Positions 42,379 through 52,964 of a stretch of 64,000 nucleotides of DNA are shown piece after piece (positions within the stretch are counted from its first letter, which is position 1; each line of letters opens with the position of its first letter). Origin of the DNA: JAGVSZ01 sp035456405 (lineage in GTDB: Bacteria > Pseudomonadota > Gammaproteobacteria > Burkholderiales > SG8-39); the NCBI GenBank assembly GCA_035456405.1, contig DATIDG010000080.1, positions 13,638 through 77,637 of the forward strand, read 5' to 3'. The notes below the pieces were generated by a model. That model searched no databases. It was not told the DNA's origin and saw only the letters and a list, made by a program, of their open reading frames with translations. Made by a program: the position numbers and the translations under genes.

Positions 42379-42840
42379 CTAATGGGGCGTGTGCCAGCCC
42401 GGCCCCCAGCCGCAGCGATAGACGCAGGCAGACTCCATAGCCATGCGCGTGCGCGCATCCTGATCTGCCTGCGCGGTGATCGCGTCGATGCGCTGCGCGT
42501 CCTGCTCCGCGCTCAGGATATAGTCGATCACACGCCGGTCGACGCCTGCGCGACGCAGTTCCGCTTGCTGCGCATCCGTGAGTTGCAGCCGGGTTCCGGT
42601 CTGGTAGTACCGCCAGATGATTTCCTCGTCGGGCACAACCTCCTGCGCTAGCCGCGCGATGGTCGGGATGGTAAGCCGCCCCGGTGCCTGTGGAACGACC
42701 CGGGCCCACTGCTGCGGCGTCATCCGGGCGAGGACCGGATTGCCTTCCGCGTCGCGCTGGCCGACGCCCGGCCGGCTGTGGGGCGAGGTCGCGCAGCCGG
42801 CAGCGGCGAGGACGAGTAGGGCGAAGGGAATGATCCGCAT
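42379..42840 (-). CDS. Outer/inner membrane lipoprotein, tail cut by in-frame TAG
   Basis: 153 residues to the first stop. Signal peptide with lipobox LAAAGC (Cys15), then a soluble part with MTPQQWARVVP and QLTDAQQAELRRAGVDRRVI. The stop TAG at 42379-42381 follows GWGPGWHTPH; in the same frame the next 27 codons read EPRFQPFGGYAWLPDGSGWY then GGIGIGF and a second TAG at 42295-42297. This Gly/Trp/Tyr-rich ending looks like a genuine protein C-terminus, so the first TAG probably arose by mutation (for example from CAG). Full gene would be 42295-42840, 181 residues. Function unknown. Confidence 0.75.
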   Translation of the reverse strand: MRIIPFALLVLAAAGCATSPHSRPGVGQRDAEGNPVLARMTPQQWARVVPQAPGRLTIPTIARLAQEVVPDEEIIWRYYQTGTRLQLTDAQQAELRRAGVDRRVIDYILSAEQDAQRIDAITAQADQDARTRMAMESACVYRCGWGPGWHTPH

Positions 42841-42900
42841 TGCAGGTATCGTCTCCGATTGACTGAAGAACGCGTTAGCGCACCCGGAGTTGACGACCTC

Positions 42901-43533
42901 TCACCTGGCAAACTGCGCAGCGACGGCGCGCTCCACGCCGGCCGTTTGCATATTCTGCCATGCGGTGGCGAGCGAGCCTCCCGTGTCGATCGCGCGACAG
43001 GCGTCTTCGATCACCACGACCGCAAATCCCGCCTTCCGCCCGTCCACCGCGGACCACGCAACGCAGAAGTCCGTGGCGAGTCCGCACAGGAACACCCGCC
43101 GGATGTCGCGCTCGCGAAGGTAGCTGGCAAGCCCGGTCGAGTGCTTGCCGTCCGCCTCGACGAACGCCGAATAGCTGTCGACGCCCGGGTGGTAGCCCTT
43201 GCGCACGACGAGTTGCGCGTGCGGGATGGCGACGTCCGGATGCAGCGCTGCACCTGATGTTCCCTGCACGCAATGGTCGGGCCACAGGATCTGTTCGCCG
43301 TAGGGCAGGCGGATGCGCTCGAACGGCTGGCGGCCCGGATGGCTCGAGGCAAACGAGATGTGGTGCGCGGGATGCCAGTCCTGCGTCAGGACGACGTTCG
43401 CGAAGCGGCGCGCGAGAGCGTTGATCACCGGCACGACCGCGTTCCCTGCGGGCACCGCAAGCGCCCCATCGGGCATGAAATCGTTCTGCAGGTCGACCGC
43501 GAGAAGCACGTCGCGCTCGTCTGTGGAGATCAT
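42901..43533 (-). CDS. pncA: Nicotinamidase (isochorismatase fold)
   Basis: 210 residues. Hydrolyses nicotinamide to nicotinate for NAD salvage. Catalytic triad positions are visible: Asp in AVDLQNDFMPDGALAV, Lys in LVVRKGYHPGVDSYSAF, Cys in GLATDFCVAWSAVDG; metal ligands in LTQDWHPAHHISFA. Start MISTDERDVLLAV chosen as the family start. The length matches PncA. Divergent from maeB. In other bacteria this enzyme activates pyrazinamide. Confidence 0.93.
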   Translation of the reverse strand: MISTDERDVLLAVDLQNDFMPDGALAVPAGNAVVPVINALARRFANVVLTQDWHPAHHISFASSHPGRQPFERIRLPYGEQILWPDHCVQGTSGAALHPDVAIPHAQLVVRKGYHPGVDSYSAFVEADGKHSTGLASYLRERDIRRVFLCGLATDFCVAWSAVDGRKAGFAVVVIEDACRAIDTGGSLATAWQNMQTAGVERAVAAQFAR

Positions 43534-43663
43534 CGGGCGGATCCGTGACGGGGATGATAGCGATGTGCCCATGTTACGCCGCCGGGTCGATTCCAAGTGC
43601 GCCGAAGACCGGGGACTATAATCCGGCGTCCGATAACGATACCTCCCAGGCAGGACGCCCGCC

Positions 43664-45952
<2,289 letters not shown>

Positions 45953-45976
45953 CGGACGCCGCGGTTGCCCCGCGAC

Positions 45977-47107
45977 ATGCGCAAGAAGACTGCCCTGATA
46001 CTGACCGGCGGCGGCGCGCGCGCCGCCTACCAAGTCGGCGTCGTGAAGGCGGTCGACGAGCTGCTCGGGCGTCCGCGCGAGAATCCGTTTCCGATCGTCT
46101 GCGGGACGTCGGCCGGCGCGATCAACGCCGCGGCGCTCGCCATCCGCGCCGACAACTTCGCGGAGGCGGTGAGGCATCTGCTCGGCGTGTGGGAGAGCTT
46201 TCGGGTGCATCAGGTGTATCGCGCGGACTGGCCCGGCATTGTCCGCACGGGGGCGCGCTGGGTCTCCGCGCTGCTGCTGTTCTCGCGCGCCAATCCGGTC
46301 GCGCTACTCGACAACACGCCGCTGCGCGAGATGCTCGCGCGCTCGATGGAGTTCGGGCGGATCGCGGCGAACATCGACGCGGGCGCGCTGCACGCAGTTG
46401 CGGTCACCGCGTCCGGGTACACATCCGGGCAGAGCGTCACCTTCTACGAGGGCGGCTCGGGGCTCGAGCAGTGGGAGCGCAGCCAGCGCGTCGGTGCGGC
46501 GACGCCGCTCAGCGTCGAACTGCTGCTCGCGTCGAGCGCGATCCCCTTCATCTTTCCCGCGGTGAAGTACCACCGCGAGTTCTTCGGCGACGGGTCGATG
46601 CGGCAGATAGCGCCGATCAGCCCGGCCCTGCATCTGGGTGCCGACCGGGTGCTGGTGATCGGAACCGGACGCCAATGGCAGGACGCGCCGCGGATGCGGT
46701 CCACCCTGTACCCCTCGCTCGCACAGATTGCGGGCCACGCGCTCAATTCTATCTTCCTCGACAGCCTCGCGGTGGACATCGAGCGCCTGCAGCGCATCAA
46801 CAGGACCCTTCAGTGCGTGGCGCCGGAAAAAGCGCACGAGTTCGGCCTCACGCTCCGTCCGATCGACGTGCTCGTGATGCATCCCAGCCAGCCGATCGAG
46901 CGGATCGCCGCGCGCCACGTCCACGACTTCCCTCCTGCCGTGCGCTTCCTCCTACGCGCGGTCGGCGCGATGAACCGCAACGGCTCGAACCTCGCAAGCT
47001 ACCTGCTGTTCGAGGCGCCGTTCTGCAAGGCGCTCATCAATCTCGGGTACGCCGACACGATGGCGCGCCGCGACGAGATGCTGGCGTTTTTGGGGCGCGC
47101 GGCCTAA
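45977..47107 (+). CDS. Patatin-like phospholipase
   Basis: 376 residues from ATG 45977; a TTG at 45965 would add four. Ser-Asp dyad hydrolase: oxyanion loop GGGARAAYQVGVV, nucleophile Ser near residue 45 in GTSAGAINAAAL, and Asp in FFGDGSMRQIAP. Hydrolyses acyl esters of lipids. No signal peptide; probably cytoplasmic or peripheral at the membrane. The C-terminus (about 330-376) carries PPAVRFLLRAVGAMNR. 32 bases before the PhaM gene, likely same operon. Confidence 0.9.
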   Translation: MRKKTALILTGGGARAAYQVGVVKAVDELLGRPRENPFPIVCGTSAGAINAAALAIRADNFAEAVRHLLGVWESFRVHQVYRADWPGIVRTGARWVSALLLFSRANPVALLDNTPLREMLARSMEFGRIAANIDAGALHAVAVTASGYTSGQSVTFYEGGSGLEQWERSQRVGAATPLSVELLLASSAIPFIFPAVKYHREFFGDGSMRQIAPISPALHLGADRVLVIGTGRQWQDAPRMRSTLYPSLAQIAGHALNSIFLDSLAVDIERLQRINRTLQCVAPEKAHEFGLTLRPIDVLVMHPSQPIERIAARHVHDFPPAVRFLLRAVGAMNRNGSNLASYLLFEAPFCKALINLGYADTMARRDEMLAFLGRAA

Positions 47108-47139
47108 ACTGGTTCTTACCGCCGCGCGGTGCCGCCGCC

Positions 47140-47517
47140 ATGAGCCAGGAAACGCCCCTCCAGGATCCGTTCGAGTTCCTCAAGAAGCTCTGGAGCCCGA
47201 TGGGTGTGCCGATGCCGGGCATCGTGGCGCCGTTGCTCGATCCGAAAGAGGTCGACAAGCGCATCGCCGACCTCAAATCGGTGGAGAACTGGCTCAGCAT
47301 GAATCTCAACGTGCTGCGCATGACGATCCAGGGCCTGGAGATGCAGCGGGCGACGCTCGCCGCTTTCCAGTCGATGCAGCCGCAGGGCTCCGCCCAGAGC
47401 GCGCAGGCCGATTCGGGGGGTGCCGTCGCGAGCGCGGCCGAGGCCTGGTGGAGCTTCCTGCAGAGCCAGACCCAACCGCCGGCGGCGCCCCAGCCCGAGA
47501 AGAAGCCGCGGAAATGA
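47140..47517 (+). CDS. phaM: PhaM family PHA granule regulatory protein
   Basis: 125 residues. Matches PhaM: PFEFLKKLWSPMGVPMPGIV at the N-terminus, then the helical core DPKEVDKRIADLKSVENWL and GLEMQRATLAAFQSM, and a Lys/Pro-rich tail QPEKKPRK that can contact DNA. PhaM activates PHB synthase and ties granules to the nucleoid. PHA synthase genes are not in the window. The stop overlaps the start of the FIST gene (ATGA). Confidence 0.88.
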   Translation: MSQETPLQDPFEFLKKLWSPMGVPMPGIVAPLLDPKEVDKRIADLKSVENWLSMNLNVLRMTIQGLEMQRATLAAFQSMQPQGSAQSAQADSGGAVASAAEAWWSFLQSQTQPPAAPQPEKKPRK

Positions 47518-48647
47518 GCTCGCCGCGTGCGGCGCCGACGGTAGCGTTCCGTGCGGGACACGCCCGCGCGGCGGACTGGCAGGATTCGGTCGAGGAGGCG
47601 TTGCGGCAGATCGGGCCCGCACAGCCCGGTGCGAACCTCGGCTTCCTCTATGTCAGTGACCGTCTGGGCGGCGACGCGGCCGAGATTCTCGCGCGGGTCC
47701 GCGAGGCGACCGGCGCGGCCGACTGGGTCGGCACCGTAGGCGTCGGGGTGCTTGCGACTGGGGCCGAGTACATGGACGAGCCGGCCGTGGCGATCATGGT
47801 CGGCGCGATGCCCGAGGGCGAATTCAAGGTGTTTTCCGGCAAGTCGCGCGCACCGCAGCTCGGCGCGCGGACCGCGAGCGGTGCCGAGGCGGCGCACTTC
47901 GCGATCGTGCACGGCGACCCGAACACCGAAGACATGCCGGAGCTGATCGAGGACATGTCGAGCAAGGTCGCGAGCGGCTATCTCGTCGGCGGCCTGTCGA
48001 GCTCGCGGGCGGCCAACGTCCAGTTCGCGAACGGAGTGCTCGAGGGCGGGCTCTCCGGCGTCGTGCTCTCGTCGCGCGTCGAAGTGACCACGCGCCTTAC
48101 GCAGGGCTGCATGCCGCTCGCCGCGCGGCACGTCGTGACCGAAGGCGAGCGCAACATCATCGTTAGCCTCGACGGCCGGCCCGCGCTCGACGTCCTGCGC
48201 GAGGACATCGGCGAAGCGCTCGGGCGCGACCTGCGCCGCGCCGCACAGGTCATTCATGCCGGCCTGCCGGTGCAGGGGTCCGACACCGGCGACTACATGG
48301 TGCGAAATCTCGTCGGGTTCGACCCCAAGAACGGGTTCATCGCGATCGGCGCGTACGTCGAGAAGGGGATGCCGATCATGTTCTGCAAGCGCGACGCGAT
48401 CAGCGCCCGCGAGGATCTGCACCGCATGCTCGACAGCATCGGCGCCGACCTCGACGGCCCGCCGAAGGGCGGGCTCTACTATTCGTGCCTGGGCCGCGGC
48501 GAGAACATGTTCGGGAAGCGCGCGGCGGAGCTAGAGCTGATCGCGCGGCGGCTCGGCGAGTTCCCGCTCGTCGGCTTCTTCTGCAACGGCGAAATCTCCC
48601 ATGACCGGCTGTACGGGTACACCGGCGTCCTGACGCTCTTCCGGTAG
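47514..48647 (+). CDS. FIST domain sensory protein (FIST_N + FIST_C)
   Basis: 377 residues. FIST_N about 30-215 (GANLGFLYVSDRLGGDAAEI, VGTVGVGVLATGAEYMDEP, GYLVGGLSSSRAANVQFANG) and FIST_C about 220-365 (LSRARED-like SAREDLHRMLDSI; GGLYYSCLGRGENMFG; PLVGFFCNGEISHDRLYGYT). FIST domains are predicted small-ligand sensors. Here there is no attached output domain, so it acts alone or with a partner. Coupled to phaM by an ATGA overlap and followed by an SDR gene after six bases. Confidence 0.9.
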   Translation: MSSPRAAPTVAFRAGHARAADWQDSVEEALRQIGPAQPGANLGFLYVSDRLGGDAAEILARVREATGAADWVGTVGVGVLATGAEYMDEPAVAIMVGAMPEGEFKVFSGKSRAPQLGARTASGAEAAHFAIVHGDPNTEDMPELIEDMSSKVASGYLVGGLSSSRAANVQFANGVLEGGLSGVVLSSRVEVTTRLTQGCMPLAARHVVTEGERNIIVSLDGRPALDVLREDIGEALGRDLRRAAQVIHAGLPVQGSDTGDYMVRNLVGFDPKNGFIAIGAYVEKGMPIMFCKRDAISAREDLHRMLDSIGADLDGPPKGGLYYSCLGRGENMFGKRAAELELIARRLGEFPLVGFFCNGEISHDRLYGYTGVLTLFR

Positions 48648-48653
48648 GCGGGA

Positions 48654-49358
48654 GTGAACGAGCGGGTTGCCGTCGTCACCGGCGCGAATCGGGGCATCGG
48701 GTTCGAGATCGTCCGGCAACTCGCGCGCAGGGGCGTGCGCGTTGTGCTCACCGCGCGCGATTCGGAGAAGGGCGAGGCCGCCCGCGCGCGGCTCGCGGGG
48801 GAGGGCCTCGACGTCGCGTTCCGGGCCCTGGACGTGCGCGATGCGGATCAGGGGCGCGCCGTCGCGGCATGGGTCGAGCGCGAGCTCGGCCAACTCGACA
48901 TCCTGGTGAACAACGCCGGTGTGCTGATCGATCCGAAGGGCACGCGGGCCGCGACGGTCGACGGTGAGGTGCTGCGCGAGACGCTGGAGACGAATGTCGT
49001 CGGCGCGCTCCTCGCGACGCAGGCGTGCCTGCCGCTGATGCGCGCGCGCGGGTACGGCCGGATCGTCAATGTCTCGAGCGAGCTCGGGCAGCTCGCGTCG
49101 ATGGGGGTCGGGACGCCTGCGTACCGGATCTCGAAGGCGGCACTTAACGCACTGACGCGCGCGCTCGCGGCGGAGCTCTCGGGGACGAACGTCAAGGCGA
49201 ACGCGATGAGCCCCGGCTGGGTTCGCACCGACATTGGTGGGCCGGCCGCTCCGCGCAGCGTGGAAGAGGGAGCGGACACTGCGGTGTGGCTCGCGACGCT
49301 GCCGGACGACGGCCCGAGCGGGGGCTTCTTCAAGGACCGGACGCCGATCGAATGGTGA
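48654..49358 (+). CDS. Short-chain dehydrogenase/reductase (carbonyl-reductase-like)
   Basis: 234 residues from GTG. Rossmann motif VAVVTGANRGIGFEIV, NNAGVL, catalytic Ser in NVSSELGQLASMG and YRISKAALNALTRALA (Tyr-x-x-x-Lys, here Y-R-I-S-K). C-terminal MSPGWVRTDIGGP and DDGPSGGFFKDRTPIEW match plant/animal-type carbonyl reductase-like SDRs. Substrate unknown; NADP(H) is likely from the Arg in the glycine motif. Confidence 0.9.
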   Translation: MNERVAVVTGANRGIGFEIVRQLARRGVRVVLTARDSEKGEAARARLAGEGLDVAFRALDVRDADQGRAVAAWVERELGQLDILVNNAGVLIDPKGTRAATVDGEVLRETLETNVVGALLATQACLPLMRARGYGRIVNVSSELGQLASMGVGTPAYRISKAALNALTRALAAELSGTNVKANAMSPGWVRTDIGGPAAPRSVEEGADTAVWLATLPDDGPSGGFFKDRTPIEW

Positions 49359-49466
49359 ATCCATGCACCTCAACGACGCGGGACCCACAGAGGATCTGCG
49401 ATTTATGATTCGCGGCTCGCGTTTCGCGTCCATCCACTCACGAACTTTCACACCAAGGAGGATCAA

Positions 49467-50441
49467 GTGACCAAGGCAATTCGATTCCACAAGACGGGCG
49501 GGCCCGAAGTGCTCGTGTGGGAGGACGTCGAAGTCGGCGCACCCGGCCAGGGCCAGATCCGCATCAAGCAGCACGCGGTGGGGCTCAACTACCTCGACGT
49601 GTACAACCGCAGCGGGCTGTACGCGATGCAGCTCCCCGCGGTGTGCGGCAACGAGGGTACCGGCGTGGTGGAAGCCGTCGGACCGGGCGTCAACGACCTG
49701 AAGGTCGGTGATCGCGTCGCGTATGCGTCGCCACCGATGGGGTCCTACGCGGAGGCGCGCCTGTTCCCGGCGGATCGCGTGGTGAAGATGCCCGAGAAGA
49801 TCTCGTTCGAGACGGCCGCTGCGATGATGCTCAAGGGCATGACCGTCCAGTACCTGATCAAGCGGACGTTCAAGGTGCAGCCCGGGATGACGGTACTGTG
49901 GCACGCCGCCGCCGGCGGCGTGGGCCTGATCGCATGCCAGTGGCTCAAGGCGCTCGGCGTCAAGGTCATCGGCACCGTCGGCTCGGACGAGAAGGCGGCG
50001 CTCGCGAAAGCGCACGGCGCTGAGCAGACGATCGTGTACACGCGCGAGAACTTCGTCGACCGGGTGAAAGAGATCACCGGCGGCAAGGGCGTTCCCGTCG
50101 TGTATGACTCGGTGGGCAAGCTCACTTTTGCCGGCTCGCTCGACTGCCTGCAACCGTTCGGCATGATGGTCAGCTTCGGCAACTCGTCCGGCGCGGTCGA
50201 CCCGATTCAGCCCACCATCCTGGCCGCGAAGGGCTCGCTCTTTCTCACCCGACCGACGCTCAACACGTACACCGCGAAGCGGGAAGATCTCGTCGCGTGC
50301 GCAGCGGATCTATTCGAGACGGTCGGCTCCGGCAAGGTGAAGATCGAGATCGAGCAGCGCTACCCGTTGAAGGACGCCGCGCAGGCTCATCGGGACCTCG
50401 AGGCGCGCAAGACGACCGGCTCGACCATCCTCCTGCCGTGA
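49467..50441 (+). CDS. qor: Quinone oxidoreductase (zinc-independent MDR family)
   Basis: 324 residues from GTG with AAGGAGG six bases upstream. NADPH:quinone reductase: HAVGLNYLDVYNRSGLYA, GNEGTGVVEAVGPGVNDLKV, the cofactor loop HAAAGGVGLIACQWLKALG, and the ending RKTTGSTILLP characteristic of Qor. No structural zinc cysteines. A 108-base gap separates it from the SDR gene. The stop overlaps an in-frame GTG of the next gene. Confidence 0.95.
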   Translation: MTKAIRFHKTGGPEVLVWEDVEVGAPGQGQIRIKQHAVGLNYLDVYNRSGLYAMQLPAVCGNEGTGVVEAVGPGVNDLKVGDRVAYASPPMGSYAEARLFPADRVVKMPEKISFETAAAMMLKGMTVQYLIKRTFKVQPGMTVLWHAAAGGVGLIACQWLKALGVKVIGTVGSDEKAALAKAHGAEQTIVYTRENFVDRVKEITGGKGVPVVYDSVGKLTFAGSLDCLQPFGMMVSFGNSSGAVDPIQPTILAAKGSLFLTRPTLNTYTAKREDLVACAADLFETVGSGKVKIEIEQRYPLKDAAQAHRDLEARKTTGSTILLP

Positions 50442-50491
50442 CCGGGGGACCTCCGCTTCTTTCGCGGGAGGGCGCGCGGGGACAGAGGGAA

Positions 50492-51445
50492 GTGGACCGC
50501 ACTGCGCTCTATCCGGAGATCGAACCGTACGCGTCGGGCATGCTGCCGCTCGACGAGATCCACACGATGTACTGGGAGGTTGCGGGATGCCTGGAGGGCA
50601 TCCCGGTCGTCTTCCTGCACGGCGGGCCCGGTTCCGGCTCGACGCCTAAGCACCGCCGGTTCTTCGATCCGGCCGCGTACCGCATCGTCGTGTACGACCA
50701 GCGTGGCGCGGGCCGCTCCACGCCGCTCGGCGAGCTGCGCGAGAACACCACGCCGCATCTGATCGACGATCTCGAGCGCCTGCGACGGCTTCTCGGCGTC
50801 GAGCGCTGGCTCGTGTTCGGCGGCTCCTGGGGGTCGACCCTCGCGCTCGCCTACGCCGAGGCGCATCCGGAGCGGTGCCTAGGGCTCGTTCTGCGCGGCA
50901 TCTTCTTGTGCCGCAAGAGCGAGATCGACTGGTTCCTCTACGGCCTGCGCAACATCTTCCCGGAGCCGTGGGAGAAGTTTGCCGGCTTCCTCCCGCCCGA
51001 CGAGCGCGATCACCTGCTGCGCAATTTCCACCGCCGGCTGGTCGACCCCGATCCGGCCGTGCACATGCCGGCGGCGAAGGCGTGGAGTGTGTACGAGGGG
51101 TCCTGCTCGACGCTGCTGCCGTCGCGCGAGACGGTCGACCACTTCGCAGGCGACGTCGTCGCGCTGGGTCTTGCGCGCATGGAGGCGCACTACTTCGTGC
51201 ACGACGTCTTCCTGCCCGAGAACGCATTGCTGGCCAACGCGCACCGCTTGCACGAGATTCCCGGCGTTATCGTGCAAGGCCGCTATGACGTCGTGTGTCC
51301 GATCGTCTCGGCGCACGACCTCGTCGCGGCGTGGCCGGAGGTGGAGTACCACATCGTGCCGGACGCGGGGCACTCGGTGTGGGAGCCGGGGATCTGCGCC
51401 GCGCTCGTTGCCGCCTGCGAGCGGTTCAAACACCGCCTGGCGTGA
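50492..51445 (+). CDS. pip: Proline iminopeptidase
   Basis: 317 residues from GTG 50492 (MDRTALYPEIEPYASG); a GTG at 50438 overlapping the qor stop would add 18 residues. Cleaves N-terminal proline from peptides. Alpha/beta hydrolase: oxyanion HGGPGSGS, DQRGAGRSTP, nucleophile FGGSWGSTLALAYAEAHPE (GGSWGS), Asp in VQGRYDVVCP, His in PDAGHSVWEPG. The length matches the family (about 315). The 3' end overlaps the convergent EamA gene by 20 bases. Confidence 0.94.
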   Translation: MDRTALYPEIEPYASGMLPLDEIHTMYWEVAGCLEGIPVVFLHGGPGSGSTPKHRRFFDPAAYRIVVYDQRGAGRSTPLGELRENTTPHLIDDLERLRRLLGVERWLVFGGSWGSTLALAYAEAHPERCLGLVLRGIFLCRKSEIDWFLYGLRNIFPEPWEKFAGFLPPDERDHLLRNFHRRLVDPDPAVHMPAAKAWSVYEGSCSTLLPSRETVDHFAGDVVALGLARMEAHYFVHDVFLPENALLANAHRLHEIPGVIVQGRYDVVCPIVSAHDLVAAWPEVEYHIVPDAGHSVWEPGICAALVAACERFKHRLA

Positions 51446-52331
51446 CCTCGACTGCGGTGGGCTTCGCTCGCCGGAACCCGACCCACTCGTTCACGAGCAG
51501 CGCGCCGACCACGATGAGGCCCCCGGCGAGCGCGAGCTCGGTGGGACGCTCGCCGACGCCGATCCAGACCCAGAGCGGCGCGAGGATCGTCTCGATCAGG
51601 GCGAGCAATCCGACCTCGCCCGCGGAAAGATAACGCGTCGCCTTGGTCATCAGGAGGCAGCCCAGCCCGAGCTGGATGCAGCCCATCGGTGCGAGCAGGG
51701 CGAGATCGCCCCCGCTCGCCTCGAGGGGCAGGGCGAAGGGCAGGGCGACCGCGATCGAGATGAGCCCCGCGATCATGACCGCCGGCACCATGTCCACTGC
51801 CGCGTGCATCCTGCGCAGGACGATGACGTTCAGCGCAAAGCCGAGCGGCACTCCGAGAGCGAGCAGGTTGCCGAGGCTCCTGCCTGCGTCCAGCCCCTCG
51901 GCGAACATGAGGGTGATGCCCGCGAGGGCGACGGCAATTGCGATCCAGGTGCGCAGCGGCACCCGCTCGCGCAGCAGGAGCCATCCCAGCGCCGCAACGA
52001 AGAACGGTCCGGTGCTCATGAGCACGAACGTGTTCGCCGCCGTGTTGCGCGTGAGCGAGAGGATGAAGAAGAAGAACTGCGAGGCGAGCAGGGCCCCGGC
52101 GAGCACGCCCGGGAGGCCAACCGCTGCGATCTTCGACCAGACCGCGCCGCGGTGCCACCAGGCGAGCACCGCGAACAGGAACGGGGCCATGAAAACCGAG
52201 CGCCAGAAGACGATCTCCCAGCCGTCGGTGATCGCGACCTTCCGCACGAAGATGCCGCCGGTGCTCCAGCAGAGCCCGGCGGCGATCATGAGCAGCACGC
52301 CCTTGCGGCGCGCCGCTGCGTCGATGCTCAA
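51426..52331 (-). CDS. EamA/DMT family transporter
   Basis: 301 residues with ten predicted membrane helices in two EamA repeats (about 12-140 and 150-285): GLCWSTGGIFVRKVAI, NTAANTFVLMSTGPFFVAAL, LLLRERVPLRTWIAIAV; MTKATRYLSAGEVGLLALIE and GVGERPTELALAGGLIVVG. DMT proteins export metabolites such as amino acids; the substrate here cannot be told. It converges on pip with a 20-base overlap. Confidence 0.92.
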   Translation of the reverse strand: MSIDAAARRKGVLLMIAAGLCWSTGGIFVRKVAITDGWEIVFWRSVFMAPFLFAVLAWWHRGAVWSKIAAVGLPGVLAGALLASQFFFFILSLTRNTAANTFVLMSTGPFFVAALGWLLLRERVPLRTWIAIAVALAGITLMFAEGLDAGRSLGNLLALGVPLGFALNVIVLRRMHAAVDMVPAVMIAGLISIAVALPFALPLEASGGDLALLAPMGCIQLGLGCLLMTKATRYLSAGEVGLLALIETILAPLWVWIGVGERPTELALAGGLIVVGALLVNEWVGFRRAKPTAVEVTPGGV

Positions 52332-52383
52332 TCGGTCACCCGGTCGCGGCGAAACCGCGCGATTCTACCGGAGCGCGCAAACG

Positions 52384-52412
52384 AAACGCCGCGGGACGTG
52401 CCCGCGGCGTTT
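52384..52412. terminator. Strong hairpin after the small secreted protein gene
   Basis: AAACGCCGCGGG, loop ACGTG, CCCGCGGCGTTT: a perfect 12-bp stem. On the minus strand it ends in TTTCGTTTG. It sits just downstream (leftward) of the 81-residue gene and before the EamA gene, so it would stop that transcript; it could also work on the + strand (TTTCTG). Confidence 0.72.
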
Positions 52413-52431
52413 CTGTTGCGCTGCGCGGCAA

Positions 52432-52677
52432 CTAGATCTTGAGCAGCTTCATTGCCTTTGCGAGCGTGTCGACCGCTTCCTGGTGTTTGCCCGCCTTGTG
52501 CAGGGTCTCGCCTTCGGTGCGCAGCTTTTTCACCTCCGCCATGTCGGCGGCGGAGAGCTGGGGATTCTTGGCGAGCGCTGCGTCGATCTTGGCCATGTCC
52601 TGCGGGCAGTGAAAGGCGAACGCGGGCGCAACTGCAAAGGCAGCGACTGCAATCAACGACTTCAACGGAGCTTTCAC
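52432..52677 (-). CDS. Small exported protein of unknown function
   Basis: 81 residues. Signal peptide about 1-21 (MKAPLKSLIAVAAFAVAPAFA); mature part of about 60 residues, helical, with one Cys early (FHCPQDMAKIDAALAKNPQL) and a repeat-like ending TLAKAMKLLKI. Start preceded by GGAGGAG in the minus strand, a strong ribosome binding site. No known family recognised; likely periplasmic. Own terminator downstream. Confidence 0.75.
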   Translation of the reverse strand: MKAPLKSLIAVAAFAVAPAFAFHCPQDMAKIDAALAKNPQLSAADMAEVKKLRTEGETLHKAGKHQEAVDTLAKAMKLLKI

Positions 52678-52964
52678 TGGGTCTCCTCCTGGTTCTGGCG
52701 GATTGACGGATCGGGACGCCGGGCCGGCGTCCCGGCCGGCCGCGCCCGCGCTAGGGGAACAGCCCCGACCGCGGCATTATTCCACCGTTGGCCGGCCCGC
52801 AACGGCAGCGGCGTTGCGGCGCTGTCGATGGCCGTCGGGGCAGCGCCCCGCCCGCGCGCGCCCGGCGGCAATCCTGCACGGGTGGCGCGGCATAGCGGCG
52901 GTCGCTTCGCAACGATGCGCGTAGAATCTTGCCGCACATCTGCCTCGACCCCATATCGTAGGTT

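Noticed and set aside
16077..42381. TAG reassigned as a sense codon in this organism
   Set aside because: TAG is the natural stop of several well-defined genes here, for example ilvC and rho, so local mutation or readthrough is more likely.
41737..42651. Full 304-codon frame as an intact gene
   Set aside because: Similarity to HlyB/HlyD ends near 42207, and the rest runs antisense to a lipoprotein gene with a clear lipobox.
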